Assembly: GCF_014836935.1 (NCBI RefSeq)
Contig: NZ_JACSPW010000001.1
Location: 248,001-312,000, forward strand
Direction of reading: 5' to 3'
DNA length: 64,000 bases
DNA from: Solibacillus merdavium
Lineage (GTDB): Bacteria; Bacillota; Bacilli; Bacillales_A; Planococcaceae
Shown: piece by piece, positions 26,674-35,998 of the stretch
How the letters are laid out: each line of letters opens with the position of its first letter
Position numbering within the stretch: position 1 is the stretch's first letter
Program-made: the position numbers and the translations under genes
The notes under the pieces: generated by a model
Databases searched by the model: none
The model's input: only the letters and a program-made list of their open reading frames with translations
What the model was told of the DNA's origin: nothing

Positions 26674-27808
26674 GGTAAGAATTTTACTTGTAATTGATGC
26701 ATTATATATTGGAGGAACTGAAACACATGTATTAGGTTTAGCAAAAGAATTAATTAAAAATAATATTTTTGTTGCTATTGCAGCTCAAAAAAATGGAAGT
26801 TTAGTTAATTCCTTCGAAGAGTTGCAATGTCCTATTTATCATATAGATTTCCCAAAAACGATTTCCCTTTCAAAAAATCATGAATTAGAGTTAGTTCAAA
26901 AAATAGAACAGATCATAGACTTCGAAAATATTTCTCATATTCATATTCATCAGACACCATCAGGTTATTTAGCTGGGCAGGCAGCAAATAATAAAGGTAT
27001 TGCTACAGTCTTAACCATACATGGAACCTATTATCCAAACCATGAAATAGAGGAACTTTTTAAATTAGCCGATGCAGTGATCTGTGTTAGTCCTCCCTTA
27101 TGTAATTATGCAAAGACATTTAATATAGAAAATCCTTACTTAGTACCAAACGGAATTGATTTAGAAGATTATCCAGGAAATTCCTCTTCTGAAGAGATTA
27201 GAAATGATTTAAAAATACCTAAAGACTCTATTGTCCTTCTGTACGCAAGTAGAATTGCATGGGCAAAGGCTCATGTTTGTAGTATCTTTTTACGAGCCTG
27301 TAAAGATTTGAAATTGAATTTATTTCCTAATCTTCATGTAATTATTGTAGGAGGTGGCGATAAATTAGATGACATTAAATTCTTATCCCGAAAGATTGAA
27401 GAAACATGTAATGACACGTTCATTCACGTCGTAGGTGAACAAAAAAATTTGAATGCTTTTTATGGAGCTGCTGATTGTATAGTCGGAACAGGACGCGTGG
27501 CTTTAGAAGCAATGGCATCGGAAAAACAAATTATTGCGATTGGAAACCATGGCTATTTTGGGATTGTGAATAATGACAATCTAGAAGAAGCATGGAACCA
27601 TTACTTTGGAGACCATGGATCAATAGTGCCTTGTAGCAGACACATAGTAAGAGACGATTTAACAAAATTATTGACGGATCAAGAACAGCTCAAGCTAAAT
27701 GGAAAGAAATCTAGAGAGATTATCAAAGAGAAATTTAACATTCAGACAGTCACACAAGAAATTTTGAAAATCTACTCTGAAACTAAAAAAGATGACATTT
27801 CAAAGTGA
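26666..27808 (+). CDS. Family 4 glycosyltransferase (GT-B)
   Basis: This is a retaining GT-B glycosyltransferase of the family 4 type. The TTG at 26666 is chosen because GGCGGTGAT precedes it with the same 4-nt gap as in the upstream gene; an ATG at 26651 is the alternative. The 380-residue product has an N-terminal LLVIDALYIGGTETHVLGLA acceptor domain. The central DAVICVSPPLCNYAK and VPNGIDLEDYPG are typical. The C-terminal donor domain has LLYASRIAWAKAH and GAADCIVGTGRVALEAMASEKQIIAIGNHGYFG. The style resembles B. subtilis YtcC. The substrate is unknown. Confidence 0.85.
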   Translation: MDRVRILLVIDALYIGGTETHVLGLAKELIKNNIFVAIAAQKNGSLVNSFEELQCPIYHIDFPKTISLSKNHELELVQKIEQIIDFENISHIHIHQTPSGYLAGQAANNKGIATVLTIHGTYYPNHEIEELFKLADAVICVSPPLCNYAKTFNIENPYLVPNGIDLEDYPGNSSSEEIRNDLKIPKDSIVLLYASRIAWAKAHVCSIFLRACKDLKLNLFPNLHVIIVGGGDKLDDIKFLSRKIEETCNDTFIHVVGEQKNLNAFYGAADCIVGTGRVALEAMASEKQIIAIGNHGYFGIVNNDNLEEAWNHYFGDHGSIVPCSRHIVRDDLTKLLTDQEQLKLNGKKSREIIKEKFNIQTVTQEILKIYSETKKDDISK

Positions 27809-27871
27809 AAAAATTATTTTATATCGGATGGATTGGATTAATTGTTTATCTCCGGTCCATCGATTACATAA

Positions 27872-27914
27872 TAATGGCTCGATTCCTAAATCAGTGGAAT
27901 TGAGCCATTTTCGT
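27872..27914 (+). terminator. Terminator after the glycosyltransferase pair
   Basis: AATGGCTCGATTCC (27873-27886) and GGAATTGAGCCATT (27896-27909) form a stem of 14 pairs with one G-T, followed by TTTTC. Confidence 0.82.
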
Positions 27915-28153
27915 AAATTTTAGAATTCATAAACCTTTGCTGTATCAATTTCCTTTCCCTAAAAATTTAGTACATAAGATTAGCCCAATTTGCCCCAAAT
28001 ACAAACATTAATATATATTTTATTGCAAAGTTGAAGCTAATAATATAAATAGAAAACCTTGATATTATAAGGCTTTGAGCTTGTGTTTTTGTAGCTTGTT
28101 GCATTGTCTATATGATAAGATAGGAAAGATATATCGTAAACGGAGGATTTGCT
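27915..28153. other. AT-rich gap before lspA
   Basis: No open frame, RNA gene or repeat could be supported here. A possible weak promoter (TTGTAG near 28089, TATGAT at 28111-28116, spacing 16) lies about 40 bp before lspA. Confidence 0.5.
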
Positions 28154-28630
28154 GTGTATAAATATTACGGAATAGCTATAGTTGCAGTCATTTTAGATCA
28201 ATGGACAAAATGGCTAGTCGTTAAAAATATGGAATTAAGTGAACGCATCAGTGTTTGGGATCCTTGGTTTGGCATCTTATCGCATCGTAATCGAGGTGCT
28301 GCTTGGGGCATGCTGGAAGGACAAATGTGGTTGTTCACAATCGTAACAGTTGCTGTCATTATCGCCATTATTTATTTTAATCATACAGAAGCAAAGGGTA
28401 AGCCACTTTATCATATTAGTTTAATGCTACTTTTAGGTGGTGCGGTTGGAAACTTTATTGACCGTTTATTCCGTGGAGAAGTTGTTGATTTTGTCGATGT
28501 TTATATACCGGTAGTCAATTATCACTTCCCAATCTTCAATATAGCTGATGCAGCATTGACAATTGCTGTAGTCATGCTCTTTATTACGATCATTCTAGAA
28601 GAAAAAAAGGATAAGAAAAAGGTGAAATAA
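28154..28630 (+). CDS. lspA: Lipoprotein signal peptidase II LspA
   Basis: LspA cleaves the signal peptide of prolipoproteins after lipidation. The start is GTG at 28154 behind GGAGG (28142-28146). The 158-residue protein has four membrane helices and both catalytic aspartate motifs: [21 protein letters not shown] near 95-115 and [10 protein letters not shown] near 130. The NRGAAWGML block near 48 is also conserved. The stop codon overlaps the start of the next gene by one base (TAATG). OppA in this window is one likely substrate. Confidence 0.96.
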   Translation: MYKYYGIAIVAVILDQWTKWLVVKNMELSERISVWDPWFGILSHRNRGAAWGMLEGQMWLFTIVTVAVIIAIIYFNHTEAKGKPLYHISLMLLLGGAVGNFIDRLFRGEVVDFVDVYIPVVNYHFPIFNIADAALTIAVVMLFITIILEEKKDKKKVK

Positions 28631-29532
28631 TGGCAGTAGTCACATTAACGATAGAGGAACTAGCTGGAGAACGTATTGATAAGGCACTTTCACAAATGGA
28701 AGAATCATGGTCACGTTCACAAATTGGCAATTGGCTTGAAGAAGAGCGCATTTTAGTAAATGGCGTGAAAGTAAAAGCAAAATACAAAGTAAGACAAGGG
28801 GACGTCATTGAAGTAGATGTTCCTGAAGTGGAAGATTTAGAAATCGTCCCAGAAGATTTAAATTTAGAGATTATTTATGAAGATGCAGATGTATTAGTTG
28901 TAAACAAACCACGTGGCATGGTAGTACACCCAGCACCTGGACATGCTTCAGGCACTTTAGTAAACGGTTTAATGCATCATTGCAAAGACTTATCAGGCAT
29001 TAACGGTGTCGCACGTCCTGGAATTGTGCACCGAATTGATAAAGATACATCGGGTTTATTAATGGTTGCAAAAAATGACGTTGCCCATGAAGGATTAGTA
29101 AATCAATTGGTCGATAAATCGGTAACGCGTAAATATACAGCTCTTGTACATGGTCACATTGCTCATGAAAAAGGGACAATTGATGCTCCAATCGGGCGTG
29201 ATCAAAAAGATCGACAAAAGCAAGCAGTTGTAGATAAGGGCAAACATGCAGTGACACACTTCCAAGTAATGGAGCGTTTTGGTGAGTTTACTTTAGTAGA
29301 ATGTCGCTTAGAGACGGGAAGAACACATCAAATCCGTGTACACATGAATTATATCGGCTACCCATTGGCAGGCGATCCAAAATACGGTCCAAAGAAAACA
29401 ATCGATTTTGGCGGGCAAGTATTACATGCAGGTGTATTAGGATTCATCCATCCAGTAACAAAAGAATATTTAGAGTTCGAGTCCCCAATACCGGAAGACT
29501 TCAAACAATTAATAGAAGAATTACGCGGGTAA
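28630..29532 (+). CDS. rluD: RluA/RluD-family pseudouridine synthase (YlyB)
   Basis: This enzyme converts uridine to pseudouridine in rRNA, probably 23S. The 300-residue protein has an N-terminal S4 domain (RIDKALSQMEESWSRSQIGNWLEEERILVNG) and a pseudouridine synthase core. The core has HRIDKDTSGLL with catalytic D137, and RTHQIRVHMNYIGYPLAGDPKYG near 235. It is linked to lspA upstream as in B. subtilis (lspA-ylyB-pyrR), although here a sigma factor block separates it from pyrR. Target position is not readable from sequence. Confidence 0.93.
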   Translation: MAVVTLTIEELAGERIDKALSQMEESWSRSQIGNWLEEERILVNGVKVKAKYKVRQGDVIEVDVPEVEDLEIVPEDLNLEIIYEDADVLVVNKPRGMVVHPAPGHASGTLVNGLMHHCKDLSGINGVARPGIVHRIDKDTSGLLMVAKNDVAHEGLVNQLVDKSVTRKYTALVHGHIAHEKGTIDAPIGRDQKDRQKQAVVDKGKHAVTHFQVMERFGEFTLVECRLETGRTHQIRVHMNYIGYPLAGDPKYGPKKTIDFGGQVLHAGVLGFIHPVTKEYLEFESPIPEDFKQLIEELRG

Positions 29533-29550
29533 TTTATTTCCTATAAGAGC

Positions 29551-29582
29551 AACCGAATCCTTTAGAGGGTTCGGTTTTTTTT
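29551..29582 (+). terminator. Terminator after rluD
   Basis: AACCGAATCC and GGGTTCGGTT arms enclose a 6-base loop and are followed by eight T. A clear intrinsic terminator. Confidence 0.85.
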
Positions 29583-29775
29583 GTATTTTTTAGGTGAATC
29601 ATCACCATAAGTTGGAATGACAAAATTGAAAAAATAAAAATTTCTACTGAAGTTCGATCTGCTACGCTACGAGAGAAATGCGTTGAAGCGAGTGTTTTTG
29701 AAGCTCGTGTCCGTTGTAATCCTTTCCGGCGGCTTGGCTCCAAAGCTTTTGTAGATTGAATTGCATAACGAGATA

Positions 29776-29963
29776 AATAGAGGAATGAATTTCCGTTATT
29801 TTTAAAATAACATAAAAAATAGTGAAAATAAGGGGAGGAATTTCCGTTATTGACCTAAAAAACATGAAATTTCAAGATTTTATTTAAAATAACGGTAAAA
29901 CGTTCCCTTATTTAACCTAAAAATGAACAATTAATTAAAATAACGGTAAAATATTCCCTTATT
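29776..29963. repeat. Four-copy 25-bp inverted repeat array with 51-bp period
   Basis: Four related 25-bp units end or begin with the TTCCGTTATT/AATAACGG core. Two point right (29776-29800, 29827-29851) and two left (29888-29912, 29939-29963). Within each pair the starts are exactly 51 bp apart; the middle gap is 61 bp. Oppositely oriented copies are complementary over most of their length and could form nested hairpins. There is no coding capacity. The GC-richer stretch just upstream (about 29641-29745) has no recognisable feature. The whole 29533-30127 gap otherwise holds only a terminator and a possible promoter. Confidence 0.75.
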
Positions 29964-29982
29964 TTAGGGGGAAATGAAAAAC

Positions 29983-30011
29983 TTGGTTTTTTGATGGTAA
30001 AATAATACAAT
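29983..30011 (+). promoter_or_regulatory. Possible promoter for the ECF sigma gene
   Basis: TTGGTT (29983-29988), 17 bp and TACAAT (30006-30011) lie just after the repeat array. This is a modest sigma-A match. No ECF-type AAC-containing -35 was noticed. Confidence 0.4.
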
Positions 30012-30127
30012 ATATACCATATTATTGATCATGCTGAGAAGTTAAAACATTGAAAACAATTATTTTTATAAATCCAAACTCTTACATATTGGAAATCGTT
30101 AATAATCTAGAGAAAGGAGTTGTATTC

Positions 30128-30646
30128 TTGTTAACTATTCATGATTTAAAAGAAATAATGAATCACTATACAGAACCGTTGATCCGTTTAGCTTATTACT
30201 ACGTAAAGGATCGCCAAGCAGCCGAGGATATTGTACAGGAAGTATTTATAAAAATATATCATGCTCAATATAAATATGAAGAACGTGGGGAACTAAAAGC
30301 TTTTTTATATAAAGTAACCGCCAATAAAAGTAAAGATTACTTGAAAAGTTGGACTTATAAAAAAGTACAGCTGCAAAATAAAATCTTTCCTTCGACGAGT
30401 AGAATAGAATCAGATGAAATGGTTAGAAAAGATGAGCAAACAATCGTTGGTGAGGCAATCCTTAGATTGCCGTTAAAACATAGAGAAGTTCTTATCTATT
30501 ATTATTTTAATGAAATGAAAATTAGTGAGATAGCCCAGTTATTATTTACTCCAGAAAGTACAATTAAAACGCGATTAAGAAGAGGAAAAGAACTATTAAA
30601 GGATGGATTGAAAGACATAGAATGGGAGGTGCTGCTAAATGGATAA
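30128..30646 (+). CDS. ECF-type RNA polymerase sigma factor
   Basis: This is a sigma-70 family group 4 (ECF) factor of 172 residues starting at TTG 30128 behind AAAGGAG (30113-30119). An upstream in-frame ATG at 30050 lacks a ribosome site. Region 2 is seen as LIRLAYYYVKDRQAAEDIVQEVFIKIYHAQYKYEE and region 4 as LPLKHREVLIYYYFNEMKISEIAQLLFTPESTIKTRLRRGKELLK. Regions 1.1 and 3 are absent, as expected. It overlaps the next gene, a membrane protein likely to be its regulator. The signal and regulon are unknown. Confidence 0.9.
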   Translation: MLTIHDLKEIMNHYTEPLIRLAYYYVKDRQAAEDIVQEVFIKIYHAQYKYEERGELKAFLYKVTANKSKDYLKSWTYKKVQLQNKIFPSTSRIESDEMVRKDEQTIVGEAILRLPLKHREVLIYYYFNEMKISEIAQLLFTPESTIKTRLRRGKELLKDGLKDIEWEVLLNG

Positions 30647-31331
30647 CTATACACCTAATGAGATAAAAGATTTAAAAATAATTAAACAACGTGTTATGCA
30701 AAATGTAGTGCATGAAATCGAGAATAAATCACCAAAACCAAAATATAAATGGCGTTTTATTATAATTAGTGCAGTTTTTACATTATGTGTGATGTTCTTT
30801 ATGTTAAACCAAATAATGAATGATAATCAGCATTCAGCTAATGTTCCACAATTTGACTTTACTCAACCAGAATTTTATGAAGAACAAGGCTTATTTTTTA
30901 TTAATGGATTCACTTTAGGCGACTCAAAATCAAAAGTAATAGAACGCTTAGGAGAAAAGGAGTCAACAAAAATTCAAGTAGCAGAACTATTTGCGGATAA
31001 TGAAATAACAGAAATTCAAGAGGACGGCAATGGTGCTGATTTTATATTAGATTATAAGGGAGAGGCCAGATTTTATTTTTATGATGAGAAGTTATTTTTA
31101 ATGTTACTTCTGAATACAAATGAAGAACAGTTAGAAAAAATATATAATGCATACAATGGAATGAAATTTACGGCTTATGGAGACCATTACCTTTATTCAA
31201 GTGAAACTTCTCATATAATAAAAGCTGAGACAACTCCTATGGGGAATTTGTATTTATATTTATCAATTGCCGAACCAGAACAACTAATGGAGAATGAAGG
31301 GTATATAAAATTGATAGAAAGTACAGATTAG
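30639..31331 (+). CDS. Membrane protein, putative anti-sigma partner
   Basis: This 230-residue protein overlaps the ECF sigma gene by 8 bp and has its own GGGAGGTG site. It has a cytoplasmic N-terminus of about 43 residues, one membrane segment (about 44-62) and an extracytoplasmic domain (about 75-230) with no family I recognise. The GFTLGDSKSKVIERLGEKES stretch looks like the SmpA/PepSY-like small domains that sense envelope state, but this is weak. Gene order and topology make an anti-sigma factor the best guess. No zinc-binding HxxxCxxC motif is present. Confidence 0.7.
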   Translation: MDNYTPNEIKDLKIIKQRVMQNVVHEIENKSPKPKYKWRFIIISAVFTLCVMFFMLNQIMNDNQHSANVPQFDFTQPEFYEEQGLFFINGFTLGDSKSKVIERLGEKESTKIQVAELFADNEITEIQEDGNGADFILDYKGEARFYFYDEKLFLMLLLNTNEEQLEKIYNAYNGMKFTAYGDHYLYSSETSHIIKAETTPMGNLYLYLSIAEPEQLMENEGYIKLIESTD

Positions 31332-31438
31332 CTTTATATATACTTCAAGATAATAGGTTATGTAGTTTTGATTTAAAATAACAGATAATTACGATTGTTT
31401 AAACATTATTTTCAGTTGTCTGACCTTCAGAATGTTTA

Positions 31439-31467
31439 TTGACTTCTAAATTGATGAGGCATATACT
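31439..31467 (+). promoter_or_regulatory. Promoter of the pyr operon
   Basis: TTGACT (31439-31444), exactly 17 bp and TATACT (31462-31467). Transcription would start near 31474, ahead of the PyrR-binding leader. Confidence 0.78.
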
Positions 31468-31473
31468 GACTAC

Positions 31474-31668
31474 AGTGAGCTACAGACCTTGACGAGAGCA
31501 AGCAAGTAGACGCTACTAATCAGAATATTGTTCACCTTTAATGGCAGTCCAGAGAGGCTGAGAAGGGATAATGTAAGCATTACGGAACTTTTGTGCGCAA
31601 AAATACCCGTATGCAGTTTTTTCAACATGACCTTTTCAAACCCTCTAGAACTTCTAGAGGGTTTTTTG
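31474..31668 (+). promoter_or_regulatory. PyrR-dependent attenuator, pyr leader
   Basis: The leader carries the conserved PyrR binding loop AGTCCAGAGAGGCTGAGAAG (31547-31566), matching the known UCCAGAGAGGCU consensus. It is followed by a terminator (31638-31668). With UMP bound, PyrR stabilises this loop and the terminator forms; otherwise an upstream antiterminator prevails. The antiterminator arms were not folded here. The regulated genes are pyrR and the downstream pyr operon. Confidence 0.92.
31638..31668 (+). terminator. Attenuator terminator upstream of pyrR
   Basis: AAACCCTCTAGA (31638-31649) and TCTAGAGGGTTT (31653-31664) pair perfectly across a 3-base loop and run into TTTTTTG. Confidence 0.92.
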
Positions 31669-31700
31669 TTTTGAGATGAAGACATTGAACATCCCCGTGA

Positions 31701-32276
<576 letters not shown>

Positions 32277-32301
32277 TTAGAGCGTACAGGGAGAGAAAAT
32301 A

Positions 32302-33600
32302 ATGTCAAAAGCAGTATTAGATATTCATGAGAAACCAAGAGCCGGTCAACTTATAACGTTCAGCTTCCAGCACATGTTTGCCATGTTCGGATCAACAATT
32401 TTAGTGCCGAAATTAGTTGGGTTAAGCCCTGCAATTGCACTTTTAACAAGCGGGATTGCCACAATTATTTTCCTGCTCGTAACGCAATTTAAAGTGCCAG
32501 CTTACTTAGGCTCTTCCTTTGCTTTTATCTCACCAATTCTTTTAGTAACAGGATTTGGTCAAGCAGGTGTGGAGGTGAATCCGGGAAATGCCATGATCGG
32601 AGCAATGGCGGTCGGGGTAGTATACGGAATTGTATCTTTATTAATTTGGAAAACAGGTTATAAGTGGCTAATGAATATATTACCACCAATCGTTGTAGCA
32701 CCGGTTATTATCGTTATTGGATTAGGACTTTCAGGTGTAGCAGTCGATATGGCGATGAACGTGGATGGGGAATACAATGGACTTCACTTCTCGGCAGCAT
32801 TGGTAACATTAGCAGCAGCTATTATTTTCAACGTATTCTTTAAAAATATTTTAAGTGCAATGCCAATTTTACTTGGAATCGTAGTGGGTTATATTTACTC
32901 AGTAATTGTTGGTATCGTTGACTTTACAGCAGTGCAAAATGCGAATTTTTTGGCAATGCCGGACTTCCTGATTCCAGGCGTTGATTATGAATTCAAAGTT
33001 ACAAGTGCTATTTTAATCGGTATGGTACCAGTTGTTATTGTAACGATTTCAGAACATATCGGTCACCAGTTAGTATTAGGAAAAGTTGTAAACCGTAACT
33101 ATGTTAAAGATCCAGGCTTACATCGCTCCCTTTTAGGAGATGGACTAGGAACATTTGCATCAGCGTTAATCGGGGGACCTCCAAAAACAACGTACGGCGA
33201 AAATATTGGTGTACTTGCGATCACACGTGTTTACTCGGTTTACGTTATTTTAGGTGCAGCGATAGTCGCAATTATCGTGTCATTCTCAGGGCAGTTAATG
33301 GCTTTAATAGAAACAATTCCAACAGCAGTGCTTGGCGGGATTTCAATTTTACTGTTCGGTATCATTGCAGCAAGCGGTTTACGTATGTTTGTGGAGAACA
33401 ACATAGACTTTGGAAACAACCGTAATATGGTAATTGCCTCTGTCATTTTAGTAGTAGGAATCGGCGGAGCGGCAATGCGATTCACAGAAAGCTTTGCAAT
33501 TGAAGGTATGGCGTTAGCGTCGATTATCGGTGTTGTTTTAAATCTAGTATTACCTGGTCGTGAAATAGTTGAAAAAGATATATATGAAATAGAAGAATAA
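32302..33600 (+). CDS. pyrP: Uracil permease PyrP (NCS2 family)
   Basis: PyrP imports uracil by proton symport. The 432-residue protein has about 14 membrane segments in the 7+7 inverted-repeat style of NCS2 carriers. Motifs include FQHMFAMFGSTILVPKLVGLSP near 20, the EHIGHQLVLGKVV substrate-site block near 252 and GGPPKTTYGENIGVLAITRV near 293. GGGAGAG lies before the ATG. It follows pyrR after only 25 bp, leaving no room for the attenuator found between these genes in B. subtilis. Confidence 0.96.
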   Translation: MSKAVLDIHEKPRAGQLITFSFQHMFAMFGSTILVPKLVGLSPAIALLTSGIATIIFLLVTQFKVPAYLGSSFAFISPILLVTGFGQAGVEVNPGNAMIGAMAVGVVYGIVSLLIWKTGYKWLMNILPPIVVAPVIIVIGLGLSGVAVDMAMNVDGEYNGLHFSAALVTLAAAIIFNVFFKNILSAMPILLGIVVGYIYSVIVGIVDFTAVQNANFLAMPDFLIPGVDYEFKVTSAILIGMVPVVIVTISEHIGHQLVLGKVVNRNYVKDPGLHRSLLGDGLGTFASALIGGPPKTTYGENIGVLAITRVYSVYVILGAAIVAIIVSFSGQLMALIETIPTAVLGGISILLFGIIAASGLRMFVENNIDFGNNRNMVIASVILVVGIGGAAMRFTESFAIEGMALASIIGVVLNLVLPGREIVEKDIYEIEE

Positions 33601-33614
33601 GCAATACCTTTTAA

Positions 33615-33728
33615 AGATTTGTCCAGAGAGGCAGCGAAGGGTATGACATGCAAGGTTCATTAACAGAATGATACCTTAGTTTGTTACACCCTTTAAGCCT
33701 CGCTAACTATGATAGCGAGGCTTATTTA
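33615..33728 (+). promoter_or_regulatory. PyrR-dependent attenuator between pyrP and pyrB
   Basis: A second PyrR binding loop (TTGTCCAGAGAGGCAGCGAA, 33619-33638) precedes a terminator hairpin with arms AAGCCTCGCTA (33695-33705) and TAGCGAGGCTT (33713-33723). The tail after the stem is ATTTATG, poorer in U than the first attenuator. This resembles the third B. subtilis attenuator and would tune the biosynthetic genes separately from pyrR-pyrP. Confidence 0.9.
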
Positions 33729-33843
33729 TGAACAGTGTATGCATATTTAAACAATCAGTAGATTAAATATACATAATGTAATAAAATAAAATTACGCTAT
33801 CAGTTATGCTGACATGTAAATGATAGTAGCGGAGGGCGCGGGC

Positions 33844-34722
33844 ATGAAAAATTTATTATCAATGGATCATTTATCGAATGAAGAAATAATGTCTATTTTA
33901 GAACGAGCACAAAGTTTCGAAAATGGAAAAGAACCGATTCTAAAGCGCGCTTACAATGTAGCAAATATATTTTTTGAACCTAGCACTCGGACAAAAACAA
34001 GCTTTGAAATGGCAGAACGCCGTCTAGGTTGTACGGTAATACCCTTTGATGCAGAATTTTCGAGCACTACAAAAGGGGAAACCCTGTACGATACTGTCAG
34101 AACATTGGAAATGATCGGAATCGATGCAGTCGTAATCCGGGATAAGGAAGATGAATATTACAACGAGCTTTTAGAAGGAATCGGGTGCGCGGTTATTAAT
34201 GCAGGTGATGGTGCTGGTCAACATCCTTCCCAATGTTTACTCGATCTTTATACCATTCGAAAAGAGTTTGGTGAATTTGAAGGCTTAAATATAACAATTG
34301 TCGGTGATATATCACATAGTCGCGTAGCAAAGTCGAATGCGACAGCACTACAACGTTTAGGGGCAAATGTCCGATTTTTATGTCCCCCTGCCTGGGCGGG
34401 GGATTTTGAAGCAGCACATAGCTGGGATGAAGTGCTCGAAGATAGCGATGTCATTATGCTATTACGAATTCAACACGAACGGCATTCAGTAAGTAAAAAT
34501 TTCTCAAAAGAGAGCTACCATGAAGAATATGGTTTAACGGTTGAAAGAGAAATACGGATGAAAGAAAATGCGATTATTATGCACCCGGCCCCGGTTAACC
34601 GTGATGTAGAGATTGCTGATGCTCTTGTAGAATGCGAACGTTCCCGAATTTTTCAACAAGTACGAAACGGTGTTTACACACGAATGGCTATTTTAGAAAC
34701 GATTTTGAAAGGGAGAGAATAA
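33844..34722 (+). CDS. pyrB: Aspartate carbamoyltransferase catalytic chain
   Basis: PyrB condenses carbamoyl phosphate with L-aspartate, the committed step of pyrimidine synthesis. The ATG at 33844 lies 7 nt behind GGAGGG; an upstream in-frame start at 33820 lies before that site. The 292-residue chain has the carbamoyl-phosphate motif [17 protein letters not shown] near 46, [12 protein letters not shown] near 72, HPSQCLLDL near 128, [12 protein letters not shown] near 153 and [12 protein letters not shown] near 251. No regulatory chain gene (pyrI) is present, as is normal for Bacillales. Confidence 0.97.
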   Translation: MKNLLSMDHLSNEEIMSILERAQSFENGKEPILKRAYNVANIFFEPSTRTKTSFEMAERRLGCTVIPFDAEFSSTTKGETLYDTVRTLEMIGIDAVVIRDKEDEYYNELLEGIGCAVINAGDGAGQHPSQCLLDLYTIRKEFGEFEGLNITIVGDISHSRVAKSNATALQRLGANVRFLCPPAWAGDFEAAHSWDEVLEDSDVIMLLRIQHERHSVSKNFSKESYHEEYGLTVEREIRMKENAIIMHPAPVNRDVEIADALVECERSRIFQQVRNGVYTRMAILETILKGRE

Positions 34723-34723
34723 G

Positions 34724-35998
34724 ATGACAACAGTAATACAGGACGTAAACTTGCTAAATGAAAAAGGAGAATTAGTAATTTCTACTATTGTAATAGAAAA
34801 TGGCAAAATCTCTTCAATTAATGGGGACATTCCATCTAATGCCGCAATTATAGACGGAAAAGGTCTTTTCGCATCACCAGGTTTTGTAGACGTACATACA
34901 CATTTACGCGAGCCAGGATTTGAACATAAAGAAACGATTGCAACAGGATCAGCTTCAGCTGCAAAGGGCGGCTTTACAACGATCTGTGCCATGCCAAATA
35001 CAAAACCTGTACCAGATTCTGTAGAAAATATGCAGCTGATTAATAATTTAATTAAAGACAGTGCAATCATTCGCGTATTACCATATGGATCACTAACAAA
35101 GGATATATCAGGGGAAGTCCGAACTGACATGGAAGAGTTAAAAGCACATGGTGCAGTAGCATTCTCTGATGATGGGGTTGGTATTCAGTTGGCTTCTACA
35201 ATGTATGAGCAAATGCAGCAAGCAGCAAAACTTGATGCCGTAGTCGTTGCACACTGTGAAGATAACTCGCTTATTTACGATGGTGTTATGCACGAAGGAA
35301 AACGAAATAAAGAACTAGGCTTACCGGGGATTCCGTCAATTTGTGAATCTGTTCAAATTGCACGTGATGTACTGCTAGCTGAAGCTGCAGGTGCACGCTA
35401 CCATGTATGCCATGTATCAACGAAAGAATCTGTACGTGCAGTAAGAGACGCCAAAGCAGCAGGAATTAAAGTGACAGCGGAAGTTTGTCCGCACCACCTA
35501 TTATTAGAAGAAATGGACATTCCATCAGACGATGCCAACTGGAAGATGAACCCACCATTACGTGCTGCAGACGATAAAGATTCACTGTATGCAGCATTAC
35601 TTGACGGAACGATTGATTGTATCGCAACAGACCATGCCCCACATACAGTAGAAGAAAAATGCTGTGGCATGGTTGGTGCACCATTCGGAATTGTCGGTTT
35701 TGAAACAGCATTCCCATTACTATATACAAACTTTGTAGCAACGGGAAAATGGACATTAAAACAATTAGTAGATTGGATGAGTGTGAAGGCGGCTCAAATT
35801 TTTGATCTTCCATACGGAACATTGGAGGTAGGAGCTTCAGCGGATATCGTACTAATCGATTTAGAAAAAGAGCAGACGATTGATGCAGAAGGTTTTGTAT
35901 CAAAAGGACGCAACACGCCATTTAATGGATGGGCCGCAAAAGGCTGGCCGGTAGTAACAATTTTTGAAGGCAATATTGTATATCAGGAGGCAGAATAA
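34724..35998 (+). CDS. pyrC: Dihydroorotase
   Basis: PyrC cyclises carbamoyl-aspartate to dihydroorotate. It is an amidohydrolase with a binuclear zinc site. The 424-residue protein shows [16 protein letters not shown] with H58 and H60, AHCEDNSL near 180, the YHVCHVST block near 226 and [15 protein letters not shown] near 302. AAAGGGAGAG precedes the ATG, which lies one base after the pyrB stop. Its stop overlaps the carA start (TAATG). Confidence 0.97.
   Translation: MTTVIQDVNLLNEKGELVISTIVIENGKISSINGDIPSNAAIIDGKGLFASPGFVDVHTHLREPGFEHKETIATGSASAAKGGFTTICAMPNTKPVPDSVENMQLINNLIKDSAIIRVLPYGSLTKDISGEVRTDMEELKAHGAVAFSDDGVGIQLASTMYEQMQQAAKLDAVVVAHCEDNSLIYDGVMHEGKRNKELGLPGIPSICESVQIARDVLLAEAAGARYHVCHVSTKESVRAVRDAKAAGIKVTAEVCPHHLLLEEMDIPSDDANWKMNPPLRAADDKDSLYAALLDGTIDCIATDHAPHTVEEKCCGMVGAPFGIVGFETAFPLLYTNFVATGKWTLKQLVDWMSVKAAQIFDLPYGTLEVGASADIVLIDLEKEQTIDAEGFVSKGRNTPFNGWAAKGWPVVTIFEGNIVYQEAE

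Noticed and set aside
29534-29743. Minus-strand open frame of 69 codons after rluD.
   Set aside because: It lacks a ribosome site, runs through the rluD terminator and has a composition unlike a protein; it is most likely non-coding or a degenerate repeat.
29776-29963. A CRISPR-like array.
   Set aside because: Units are in both orientations, only four copies exist, and there are no cas genes; inverted repeats explain the block better.
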